64,000 bases of DNA from Imbricaverruca yamaguchii (Eukaryota; Arthropoda; Thecostraca; Neoverrucidae): positions 1,309,501 through 1,373,500 of the forward strand of contig JAOTOL010001556.1 in NCBI GenBank assembly GCA_034440575.1, given 5' to 3'. The position numbers and the translations under genes were made by a program. Below, one piece after another: positions 12,001-24,300 of the stretch (positions are counted from its first letter, which is position 1; every line of letters begins with the position of its first letter). Below the pieces are notes generated by a model. The model worked only from the letters and a program-made list of their open reading frames with translations, was not told the origin of the DNA and ran no database searches.

Positions 12001-15000
12001 CGACTGATGGCCTGACTGATGGCCCGACTGGTGGCCTGACTGATGGCCCAACTGATGGCCTGACTGATGGCCTGACTGATGGCCCGACTGATGGCCTGAC
12101 TGATGGCCCGACTGATGGCCCGACTGATGGCCTGACTGATGACCTGACTGATGGCCCGACTGATGGCCCGACTGGTGGCCCGACTGATGGCCCGACTGAT
12201 GGCCTGACTGATGGCCTGACTGATGGCCCGACTGATGGCCTGACTGATGGCCCGACTGGTGGCCCGACTGATGGCCCGACTGATGGCCTGACTGATGGCC
12301 TGACTGATGGCCCGACTGATGGCCTGACTGATGGCCCGACTGGTGACCTGACGATGGCCTGACTGCACGCCCTCAGAGTCAACGCCGCGGCCGCCGTCCC
12401 AGCGCGGCATGCCGCCGCTGCTGCAGCACAGCAAGTCCGAGGAGTCGCTGCTGGGTGCGGCGCTGGCGTCGCCGCCGCGCTGCACGGTGCGGCACCGCGG
12501 CCGCGGCACCCTGCCCACCTGGCAGGACACCGAGCAGGACATGGACAACCTGGACGACGTGAGTGGACGAAAGTGGGGAGACACTGCGGGCAACTGTCCC
12601 CTGTCCCGGGGCGAGATCATGGACAACCTGGACGGAGGTGGGGAGACACTGGCCGGGGGAGACTGTCCCGGGGCGGGGTCATGGACAACCTGGACGGAGG
12701 TGGGGAGACACTGCCGGGTGAGACTGTCCCGGGACGGGGTCATGGACAACCTGGACGGAGGTGGGGAGACACTGCCGGGGGAGACTGTCCCGGGGCGGGG
12801 TCATGGACAACCTGGACGGAGGTGGGGAGACTGTCCCGGGACGGGGCCATGGACAACCTGGACGACGTGAGTGGACGGAAGTGGGGAGACACTGCGGCGG
12901 TAGACTGTCCCAGATCGGGGGTCGTGCCGTGCTACAGCGGGAGGAAGAGGTGCCACAGGAAAGGGAGGAGAATGTAGCGGTGCGGCGAGACTGTTTTTCG
13001 ATAGTGATCGTATTGCGACAGGGAATTGATTGCGCCTGCCAACTGTGATCTGCAAATGACTTCTGATCTGTTCAGTGTGGATGCTCTGGACCGGTGCTTG
13101 ACCCTGACCTTTGCGACGTTGATGTTCCTGCGGCCGGTACTTGACCCTGACCTGTGCGGTGACATTGGCCATGTCCGTGTATGACCGTTGGCATGTGTAT
13201 GATTTCTGACATGTTCGGCCCGTACCTCACCTCTGATTCCTAGTTGCATGTGGTCTCGGCTCGTTCTGTGGCTGGCCCGGGTGTGGGTGTGACCTATGAA
13301 ACGCGACCCATGACTCGTGACCCGTGACTCGTGTGACCTCAGCTGTTGTTGTACCTGGCCGATACCTCGCCCGAGTGCGTCTGCTCCGAGGACACCGTCT
13401 CGCTGCTGCCCAGCGTGCTGGGACAGGAGCGTCACGTGGAGGCCATCAACGCGCTGCTCAACCAGCGCACAGCCGAACAGGAGGCGGCGCGCACCGTCGA
13501 CAGCGGGTGTGTAGACCAGCAGGCCGAGATGAATGGATGATAACGGCTATCAGTCGATGGGTGGATGGGTTGGGCTGAGAGGCACGGGTGACCACTTATT
13601 GTCAGCTGCTGTCGGATGTTGGAGAGCCAGAGACGCCAGGTACCGGGAGTGGCGAGTGTTCCGATGTAGAGTTGCTGGCGGCGGATCCAGGCGGTGCGGT
13701 GTGAGTATCGGATGGTGAGTTTCGTGAATGTCTGGTGCTTGCAGTTCGAGATGGCGGGTACCTGGGGTGAAAGAGGATTTGTCGGCTGGATGACCATTGT
13801 AACGCGTTCCGTGTTGTATTTATTGTGAGCAGTTATTTCTGGGAGATGTGGTTTGTGGTATAAGAGAAGGGCGTGTTTGATGGTCGGTGGTATTGCAGCG
13901 GTCCAGCGCCAGCCTGTGAGCCGCCCAGCTCCCAGCAGACCAGCTCGCCATTCCAGCACGCGCGCCTGCTGTTCAGCCAGCTGGGACTGAGCTCGTGGTC
14001 GCGCCGGCCGCACATCCACCTGCTGCGCAAGTCCGAGCGGCTGCTGCGTGAGCTGCGCAACGTCGACAGCCAGGTGACGGTGTCGCGGGTCTCGTGCGGC
14101 CGCAAAGGTCGCGTCTGTGACGCTTGTTGAGGGATGGGGCGGGGTCCGTGACGGTGTCCGGTGTCGATGTCGGTCAACTGATTGTGATGCTAGCAGGGCC
14201 TGCAGTGTGCTCATGAATCGTCGTCCACGAGTGCTTGGCTTTGTTTTGGTCTCGGTGTCATCTTGTGATGCATTGAGGTATTGTGATGTGGAAGTTTACA
14301 TTCCCCACTCTGACTTGGTTCCCGCGTGCGAGTCATCACTGGTTTGCGCCATCAGCCTTTATTCCGCATCTCATTTTCTGACTATATATCGCAACTGCTG
14401 AATGGTAGCTCTGATTTGGGCTGCTGTTTGTGATTGGTTCATGTGCTATACGATGGACATAGTCGTTGTCCCCCTCCCCCCAGCTCAAGTAACCACCAAA
14501 CAGACAATATTGCTTCATGTTGTGGTACGGCAGACAGTGTATGGAGAACTCGCTGTTGCCTGTCACGACCAGTGCTGCCGCGTCACGATCGGTGTTGGCG
14601 CGCTGTCGCCGGCGGTCATGGGACTGCATCGCCCTTCGCCTCGGCACTGATCAGGTTAACGGCGGTGAGGTGCGCCGCCACAGCCGCAGCCGACCCTCGC
14701 CTGACCGTCGGCGTGTCGACCCACAGAAGTGTCGCGAAACGCACAAGGTGGCCGTCATCTACGTGGCGCCCGGCCAGGAGGACAAGCGCTCCATCCTGGC
14801 CAACTCGGCCGGCAGCCAGCAGTTCGAGGAGTTCGTCGCCGGCCTCGCCTGGGAGGTGAGTCGCCGCCGGCCTCGCCTGGGAGGTGAGTCGTCGCCGGCC
14901 TCGCCTGGGAGGTGAGTCGCCGAGTCGGGTCGGCGCGTGGTCGGCAACCTGGCTCAGATGTGGTGGCTGATGGTGGCTTAGCGGAACCGCTGCATCGATG

Positions 15001-16445
15001 TCCGGTTTGTCGGTGTCGGTGTCGATGTGACGTGTGGTCGAGCACGTTGAGCCCGGAGTCGCAACAGTTCCGCTCACCACGTGTAGCTTGACTGCCGGCC
15101 TGCGTCCTCACAACCCTACTGCTGAAGACAGTGGCGTTTAAGACGACAAAAATATGTTGCTTTTTATACTCGATCATCATTGCTCCGCCCTAAGGATAAT
15201 TTGTTACCCTCAGTTAAGCCCGAATCTCAAGGTAAAAAGATAGCGCTTGGTTATCCCCGCGGTAACCCTTTGCGGCGGATGCACACTCAGCCCGCATTTT
15301 GCCGACAGTCGCCAGCATTCACGAGCCAGAGTAGCTCTGCAGCCAGCCCCCACCCTACCAATTCGCCAATTTACATCACTTGAAAAGTAACACCAGAACC
15401 ACCCAAAGGCTCGCGAATGGTCAAAGCTGGCCCAAGCGCCCTAAAGCCTCCACCCAAAGACTAGTGAATGGTTGGAATGATTCTAGGCACCCGAATCCGG
15501 GCTATCTCTGAACCAACCTGGCCCTGTCTGACTGTCAGGTGGAACTGGGTCTGCGCACGACAGTGTGTTTCAGGGCCAACTTTACGGCCTGGCTTGACTT
15601 GACTTGACTTGACCCAGCCCCGGGTGTACCACAGTAGCGCAGTCCCCCAGGAGCTGGAAGCGCACAGGACTGCATGTCTCACGTGACCCGACATGACCCC
15701 TCGGGCGTGGCTGGGGACGAGCAATACCACATGTTTGGCGTGACGTCAACCGACCTGACCTGACCCTCACGTTGAAGAGGGTAGGCGCGCATGACCATGT
15801 GCTATTTGACGAAACGTCGTCAGACCTGATCTTCAGGTGGAGCGGAAGACGCACACTGGCACATACTGTTTCACTTGGCATGACCGAGCCCTCAGGTGGA
15901 TCTGTAGATGCGAAGGACCACATCGTGTCTGCCGTGATGCCACCTGACCTGACCTGACCTGACCTTCACCTTGAGCTGGAGGCGGACAGAACCACATGCC
16001 GTTTGGCGTTACGTGACCTGACCTGAACCGACTCTCAGGTTGGGCGAGAGGCGCGCACAGCCACGCACTTTTTCTCGTGGCATGGCCGGACCCTCAGGTG
16101 GACCTGGAGATGCGAAGGACAACATCGTGCCTGCCGTGACAGGACGTGACGTGATATGACCTGACGTGGCGTGACGTGACCTGGTCCGGGCCGGCCCCCA
16201 GGTGGAGCTGGAGACACACACCGGCTTCATGGCCGGTCTGCAGCGGAACGGCACCACCGGCGACACGGCGCCCTACTACGCCACCTCCTTCACCGAGTGT
16301 CTCTTCCACGTGTCCACCCGGATGCCGTCCCACACGGAGGAGGCCCTGCTGCAGAAGGTGTGGTCCCTTCCCCGGGAAGCACTCTGCACTGTGTCTGCTG
16401 CTAACGCTGATCGTTCAGTGAACAAATTGCCTGTATTGTGATTAA

Positions 16446-16510
<65 letters not shown>

Positions 16511-19500
16511 ATATAAGGTTAGTAGAATAAAAGTTGTTTACTAAGGAATTATATCAATCAGCAATATGAATAAAATAAGATTGGATATCTAAATTTTGTA
16601 CACCGGATGCCATGCTATACTTCATCCAGTGTCACATTGACAAACATGCTTGTCTTGATTGTTTGCAATGTTTACAATGGCAATGCAGAGTTTACGGACA
16701 GTATTCCTGTATAAATGCTGGTTGGTCTAGTTTCGTGCTCACATGCTGTATTGTCGGCGTGAGGCGGCATTATGTTTCATTGCTGGATGAAAATAGCTGT
16801 TAAGTGGTTAATTGTCCGATGTTCGTAGTGGACTGCGAGTTAAAACGATAGGGCATTGCCGCTGGCCCTGTGTCCCGTAGTTCACCAGTAGCCGCCGTAT
16901 CCCACCAGTCGGGTGTCGCGACAATGTGCCCGACGTGCGCCACAGACTCGCCACCTGGGCAACGACGAGGTGCACGTGGTGTGGTCGGAGCACGTGCGCG
17001 ACTACCGGCGCGGCATCCTGCCCACCGAGTTCTGCGACGTGCTGCTCGTCATCTACCCGCTGCAGAGCGGCCTGTTCCGCGTCCAGCTGTCGCGCAAACC
17101 GGAGGTGGGTCCGGGCGGCGACCGGGTGCGGCTGAAGCCAGGGAAGGGTGTGGGCGCAGGCGTCGCGAGGCAAGAGCTGGGTTCACACACGTGGCCGGGG
17201 AGTTCAGGGCTAGTTCCGCACACATCCCGGATATCAGAGGTGGGTTGACACCAGTGTTAAAATAATGTTTTTTTTCCGCTACGTGTGGGATGTCGAAACA
17301 AGCACAGTAGGATGTCGAAATTTGTCATACAATTAGCGTCATTGAAATTGTTTTTGATGCCTTTTAGACCTATATGTGAACCAATGGTGTAGTTATGATG
17401 GTGCGTTTTTATATTTATAATTTAGAAAGAGCTATATTCGGGATAGGGATGATATGATCTAAACTCATATTGTGCGCCATATCACCTTGTAGGTAATCCC
17501 TTTACTTGAAATTGCATTGCGAAATGTTCGTGTATCACCATTCCTTGTCGAGAGCATGAACATGATACTTATAAACGTAATACCGTTGGATTGGAGACAC
17601 GAAGACTTCACAAGCGCACACTAAGGAGCAGGTTGTCGATACTTCTTGGAGAAGGATGGAGATTAAGTGTTCCGAAAGTGGTATATTCCATCATATTTCA
17701 CGAATAATTTGTAATTGGTTCACACTATATCATAACGCTGATTGACATTTTCTATCCATATCCGTAGGAACCAGTCCGACCCATGTACATATCCTCGCCA
17801 GATACTCTGATATCCGATCCATGCACATATCCTCGCCAGATACTCTGATATCCATCCGTTGTCCAGCAAGTTTTCTAAGTCCAAAAATAGTTGAAACCGT
17901 ATTGGTTGTAGTAATCAATGGCATCTAGACCATGGACATTTTACCGTATTTTAACAGACAGGAACAAAACCGAACCTATCATTTGGTGCGAAATGTGGAT
18001 TGCGATTTTTATTTGCAGTGTGATATCGTACCAAGTATCACTAGCTCACTTCAGACCACACGTGCAGACTAGGCAGTCCAGCCTAGTCTAACTCATAGTA
18101 CTTGAGCATGAACGAAGCATGCATGAATAGGACAACTACCAAGGAGTCAAAGAAAATAAATGTGGCAACTTGAGCTTCAAAATGATCTGTTAAAATTATC
18201 ACCTTGTCTGTGTGCAAATCTGGGCGCTACATAACCAGTAGCAGTTGATGCGCCCTTAAGCCCAAATAATCAATCAATGTGTGCAAATCAGTCAATATTC
18301 TTAATGAAACAGGCACTTAGCAAACATATCTATGTACCTACCAGACTCAATGCACTGGAACAAAAATGTGTCATGTCGGAATCGCAGTCACTGTATTTAA
18401 AGCATAAAGCCATACACCAACCCAGGTTAGTTAGTTTTAGCTCAGTGTGACATGCCTTGTATGTCTTGCAGTGCTCATCTTGGTTCATAGTTAGGATGCT
18501 CCATACCCAATGAAGCATAGTTATATGTAGGTAGAGAAGTAGTTGGTTGGTTATTTGAGTTTTGGGGCGCATGGACCAAGTTTGGTCATTTAGCGCCCAT
18601 TTAGGGCTTTTTGGTAGAGAAGTAGGAGGTACCTCGCGTCTGCATAGCTTACCACCAATAATTGGCAATGAGTTTATTTTTCTTAACCAGCAGGTGCCCA
18701 TGGTATTACTCGTCACAGTTATTGGCCTGGTATTCATGTGCCTATCAAACTCGCATCTAGTTTCTCCTTTAGGCTGTAAATGCCATGCCTAGTCATTTCC
18801 AATGGATACCATTGCGTCCCTCGCCACTTGCAGACAGTGTAAGGTTTGTCTCCTACTGCATTTAAGTTGACTAAGCCGTACTATTTTTCAGATACCGCAG
18901 CACATTTTTTTCCGTTTAAAAAAGTGAACAAGGAGACAAGTCATCGAAATGCCCTGCAAAATATGTTGCTATAGCAATTATAGTAGTATAGTATTATATA
19001 AATATATTAATTATATTATTATAGCAACAACATGATGAACTGCCTATTCCATTTGCCGTAGTGATTTCCGGTTCCCTCTCCGGATTTCGGCACATATTAA
19101 AAGTGTGACCACTTCTTCGTATTTTTTGAAGAGATACCTCTAGCGCCGTTTGGTTGAGACCCTGATAACTCGATGTTGAGATGCAGCTCGATGAATGTTT
19201 GATAGTGCCGTGCATGTTCTAGAATGAATCGTTTTTCTCATTGATATTTCGGCATTATATTTTGTTATATTGCAATGTCATGACTAATCGTAGGTACCAA
19301 TAAAACCCAGCATAATGGCTGCCATAGTAATGCCAAGGCTAAGCAATTGCCTTCGGAATTGGGTTGGCACTACCCGTATGTTCAGCTGTAAAGTTATATG
19401 ATTAAATTACATTTGCAGTTATGCTCTTTACAATCGAAGTACACTGACAGGTGCGATGCGAGCTTAGATAGTTGTGTTCGATGCACGTGCGTCGCGAATA

Positions 19501-21021
19501 ATGAATTGAACCTCTTCTGAAGCCATGATGACGTCAGATACAGCCTCACGACGAGCCGTTTGGTTTGCAAGCAACATCTGTGCCAGTTTCGGTGACTGCT
19601 TCCTTACTAACTATAGTATTTTAACCCATTAAATGGTCGAGGAAGGGAATGGTATCGTTTTCCCGAACAACAAATTACAATACGTGACTTGTATTGCTGA
19701 TTGCATTCTGCCATCGGATCGTCGGTTAACAGATATGGCTCACTTTATATGTGGACCTATGGTGCGCCATATATATGCACACAATGGATTTGTAGGTATC
19801 CATCTAGGCATCTAGGTAAGAATGAAGCTAGGGACGGATGGATGGGTTGCCGAATGTGATCATATAAAGAATATCCACGGCCTCATTGCAACAGTGTGAC
19901 TGCAATAATCTTGATTGTACAAAAGTTTGAGGACAGGAAATTTATTGAGCAATGTAACAAGTCCGGCTCAAGCTACTTCTCCACGTGTTTGACAATAAGG
20001 ATACTGTTGTCGGAATTAGCTGATCCCAAGCTCGGCATTAGCTGATCCCAACTTTAGTTTTGTAAGGTTGTGGTTGAAAAGCAGAGGGGAATCAGCTTTA
20101 TTGTTCAATTTTGTTTCCACGGGAAAAGTTCGAGAACTTATCCGTTATCCAATCCAATCCGTTTATATTTGTTAAACTATTCATCTGCGCCGTTATCCGT
20201 GCCGTTATCCGTGCCAAGTAGATATCCGTACGTATGTTCAATATGTGTCGTTCACACAGAAACGGGACCACGGGATCCTCTGATTCACGTGTCAGAGGAT
20301 GCTGAGGTCACGGGTGTCCCGGAAATGAGAGGCGGGTTCACACCCGTGATCAGGGATTCCAGAGGTGGTTCCGCACAGTTGTCCACGAATTATAATGTGT
20401 GGTGTCCTACAGCTACATGTAAAAAGCAGGACGCAGTGCAGAAACCATGTGCAGGTCGTGGCAACTAGTCGTTTGGTAGGCAGGAAATCGCTTCCGTTCC
20501 TTTCCATCATGCTTTTCCCACCGTATAGAAGGTTATTTTTAGCAAGTGTGCGCAATGATGATGTTTAGACGTATACACGGCCGGAAACGTGTCGGTCTCG
20601 TTGATCACACAGTGGCAGGAAACTGGTTCGCAAATCTCGGAGTCGAACTTCTTCAATGGTGTACTCGCTACGCGAAGCCCCGCACCGACGACACTTGTGA
20701 ACTCCCTTGGTGTAAGATATTTTACGAAATCTTCACCAAAACCTAGCCAGGTTGCTACCGGACAAGGCTGATAGTTTTCAGCTGGACAAAATGTCACTAT
20801 GCGAGTTTTAATATCCCAGACTCGTGGATCGGTGCAACTGCTCAGTTCGACCTGTCCTGACATGACCTGACACAGTGTTCTGACCGGACTACCGTGTGAC
20901 CTCTGGTGCAGTTATCGGGCCGCTGTTTGATGGAACCACTGCGGGTCGGAAGATCGTACCCGGTCTAACATGACCTGACCCGTCCAGGGTAAAAAAAAGT
21001 TTTTTTTTTGGGGGGGGGGAG

Positions 21022-21055
<34 letters not shown>

Positions 21056-21067
21056 TAAGTAGGTAAA

Positions 21068-21108
<41 letters not shown>

Positions 21109-21186
21109 AAGAAAAAGGGTAAGAAAAAAAAAAAAAAAAATTTTTTTTTTTTTAAAAAAAAAAAAAAAAGGAAAAGTGGGAAATGG

Positions 21187-21249
<63 letters not shown>

Positions 21250-21279
21250 AAAAAAAAAAAAAAAAAAAAAAAAATTATA

Positions 21280-21378
<99 letters not shown>

Positions 21379-24300
21379 GAGGAATATTTTTTAGAAAAAA
21401 GATGGAGAAGGAGTGGAAAAAAAGTGGTAAAATTATATTATATAAAAAAAAAAAAAAAAACTATGTCCTGACCTGACATGGCCTTGTGACGTCAGGTGCC
21501 GTTCTTCGGGCCACTGTTTGATGGAGCGATTGTGGGTCGAAAAATCCTGCCCGGTCTGGTTCGAGCTACCGCTCTCAACGCTTCGCGTGCGAAGCGGAGC
21601 ATGCTGCCCCACTACCTCAACTTGTGAGTGGGCCGGCAGAGGCGCTGTCGTCGGATGTCGTTTGATGGAAGTTGGACTGAGTCGGGCTTTCGATGCGGGC
21701 GTGCATCCATGTCTTGCGTGTGTGTGTAGGTAAGGCATGTGATTCAGTAGTACCGGTACCGGTACCGTAAAAGTATTTCTTACTGACGTGTGTTTACCAT
21801 TGAAATGGTGTTTAATATGGAATATGGTTTAATCGTAGGCATGCGTTTTAACCGGTCAGAACACACATCGGCTTCATCAGCGTGGCAATTGGTTCTGTTT
21901 GTGAAAGAGCCCATCCCCACGTTGTCACGATCGGATGAATTGTAGAGACGGCGGCGCTGGGGAGCAACCGGGACGGTGCTTATGAACCATATGGCTGCAG
22001 CTCGGAGGGGCGCTCTCACGCGCTGGAAATGCTGATTCTCATCATTATGACTGCAGCTTTGAGGAGCGCTCTAAGGCGCTGGAGACGCTGATCGTGAACC
22101 ATTGTGAGTCGTCAACGTTCGAGGAGCTGGTGGGAAGCGTATACAGTCCTGCTCCTCCGGTGCCCGGTGTCGCCTCAAGGCCTGCTCAGGGTAAGTCCCG
22201 CTGAACAGTCGCGCCCTGGCTGAGTCCTGTTTGCAAATAATTAAATGCGTGTGAGTAGAATTGGTATGATGATGATGATGATGATATCAATGACGTCCGA
22301 GCAAGGACGCTGCATGACCTCTGCAGTTGATGCGCCTCCAAACCCCTATAATCGACATCTGAACAACAAATGCTATTCTGATTTTGTCATTCAAAGGCAA
22401 GAACACCACGGGAATGTCTAGTTAAATGTACGGGGTGTTCATTTTTATTTTCAGTTATTGACGTACTAGTGATCACAGCAATCTGGCGGTGTCCTTAAAC
22501 GGCGCGTAGGCCTTTTGCTTGGTATCCATTGTAGGATATAAGTTTTGGACCTAAAGTTTGTGTAAAGAACTAGTTTATAATTGGTACTTCAGTTGGCTGG
22601 TCTCTGAACGGCTGTGTGGTATAAATACCGTGAATTATTAACATTTGAAAGGGTGGCACATGGGTTACTGTGGCGAGCAGCTATGAGGCCTCGCAAAGCA
22701 ATCATCGGACCTCTGCAGGTGTTTAGGGAAGCCGTGGTTGATCGGAAGCGACTCTGACCTGATCTTGTTGCAGGTGGTGCGGGACCGCGTGACCCAACAG
22801 ATGCTGCGCAGCTTGCTGCCGCTCTGACAGACCCTGCGCACCCTCCTCTGGCGGCCAGGTCCAGCTGGCTAGGGGACTTTCGTCCCAGAGGTGAGCTGAA
22901 ACATTTTCGCGTACCCGATCACTATGCCCCTCCCCTAGCGTGACCTCAGACACGGACGAGATGAGAAGCTGGCAAGGTAGTTGACCTCTGCCCTTCCCGA
23001 GGTGACCAGATATGGGGGTGAGGAATTTCATCGTACTTGACCACTGCCCCTCCCCCGAGGTGGCCCTGCCACTGGGATGGGATGAAGTGTTGCAGAATGG
23101 CCGACGCCTGCCCTCCTCGAAGTGATCTCAGACACGGTGATAGGGTATGCAGGGATGAGATGAGACTATAGAGTATCCGAGCCCGCCCTCCAAGGTGACC
23201 CCGACACAGGTGTGGAATTACAGTGGGCCTGACCATTACCCTTCCATAGGTGGCCCAGACACATAGGTGTGGAATTACAGCGGGCCTGAGCATTACCCTT
23301 CCAGAGGTGGCCCAGACACAGAGGTGTGGAATTTCAGTGTGTGACTGGCCTTTAGCCTTCCATAGGTGGCCCAGACACATAGGTGTGGAATTACAGCGGG
23401 CCTGAGCATTACCCTTCCAGAGGTGGCCCAGACACAGAGGTATGGAATTACAGTGTGACTGGCCTCTAACCTTCCATAGGTGGCCCAGACACATAGGTGT
23501 GGAATTACAGCGGGCCTGAGCATTACCCTTCCAGAGGTGGCCCAGACACAGAGGTGTGAAATTGCAGCGGGCCTGACGTGATCAGAGCATCTGGGATGAT
23601 TCTGACATACCTCACCGCGGCGGTCCGACGGGGGGTGAAGCCTTGGCTGCGCCGAATCGCTTCGTGATGCAGGGTTTCGCCTTCCATCTGTGCAAGATGT
23701 CGAGCTACCTTTGTTTGTTTATTTGGTGGTTCACGACGCACTTTATGCACATTCACGGCTAATGGCGCCGCCCACACTTTCACCGGTGGGCCGCGGGATT
23801 GGGAAATGCCCTGAGTGGCGCTAGTGTTGAACCCGAGACCTTTGGTGCCCATAGCCCGACACACACCTTAACCACTCGGCCATCCAAACCCCTCGAGCTA
23901 TCTTTGTGCGTGTCATGTGTCCGGTGGCTTGGCCTTACAGTGTGTGCATTGAGCCCAGATTTGTGGCTAAAAGCCGGTGCTGAACAGAGTTGGCTGTCAC
24001 TCACTTATTAACATGGAATGCACCGAAACAATAAAATGCCCTTCGGACCTAATTCCACTTGACTTGACGTAGAATTAGATTTAGAAGAATGATTAGAAAC
24101 GGTTCGAAGAAATATGTCCCCGTATTTGCTTTCTGGGCGTTAAATGACCAAACCTGGTCGATGCGTACTAAAACTCAAATAACACACCAGCCAACCAACC
24201 CGTATTTGCTTGCTCAGCATTTTTATCTTATATGCACATACGGGATTACAAAGCACGAATCCAGCCCTGACTGGCTCGCCCTATGTAAACTGAACTGCCT

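Noticed and set aside
10684..12382. Open frames of 180-300 codons on both strands ([16 protein letters not shown] types)
   Set aside because: They are translations of a 12-bp repeat whose period is a multiple of three. They lie in a RALGAPA intron and have no non-repeat domain.
23812..23895. Functional tRNA-Ser/Leu gene
   Set aside because: A- and B-boxes are visible, but the acceptor stem does not pair and the variable region is irregular. It is better as a SINE head or pseudogene.
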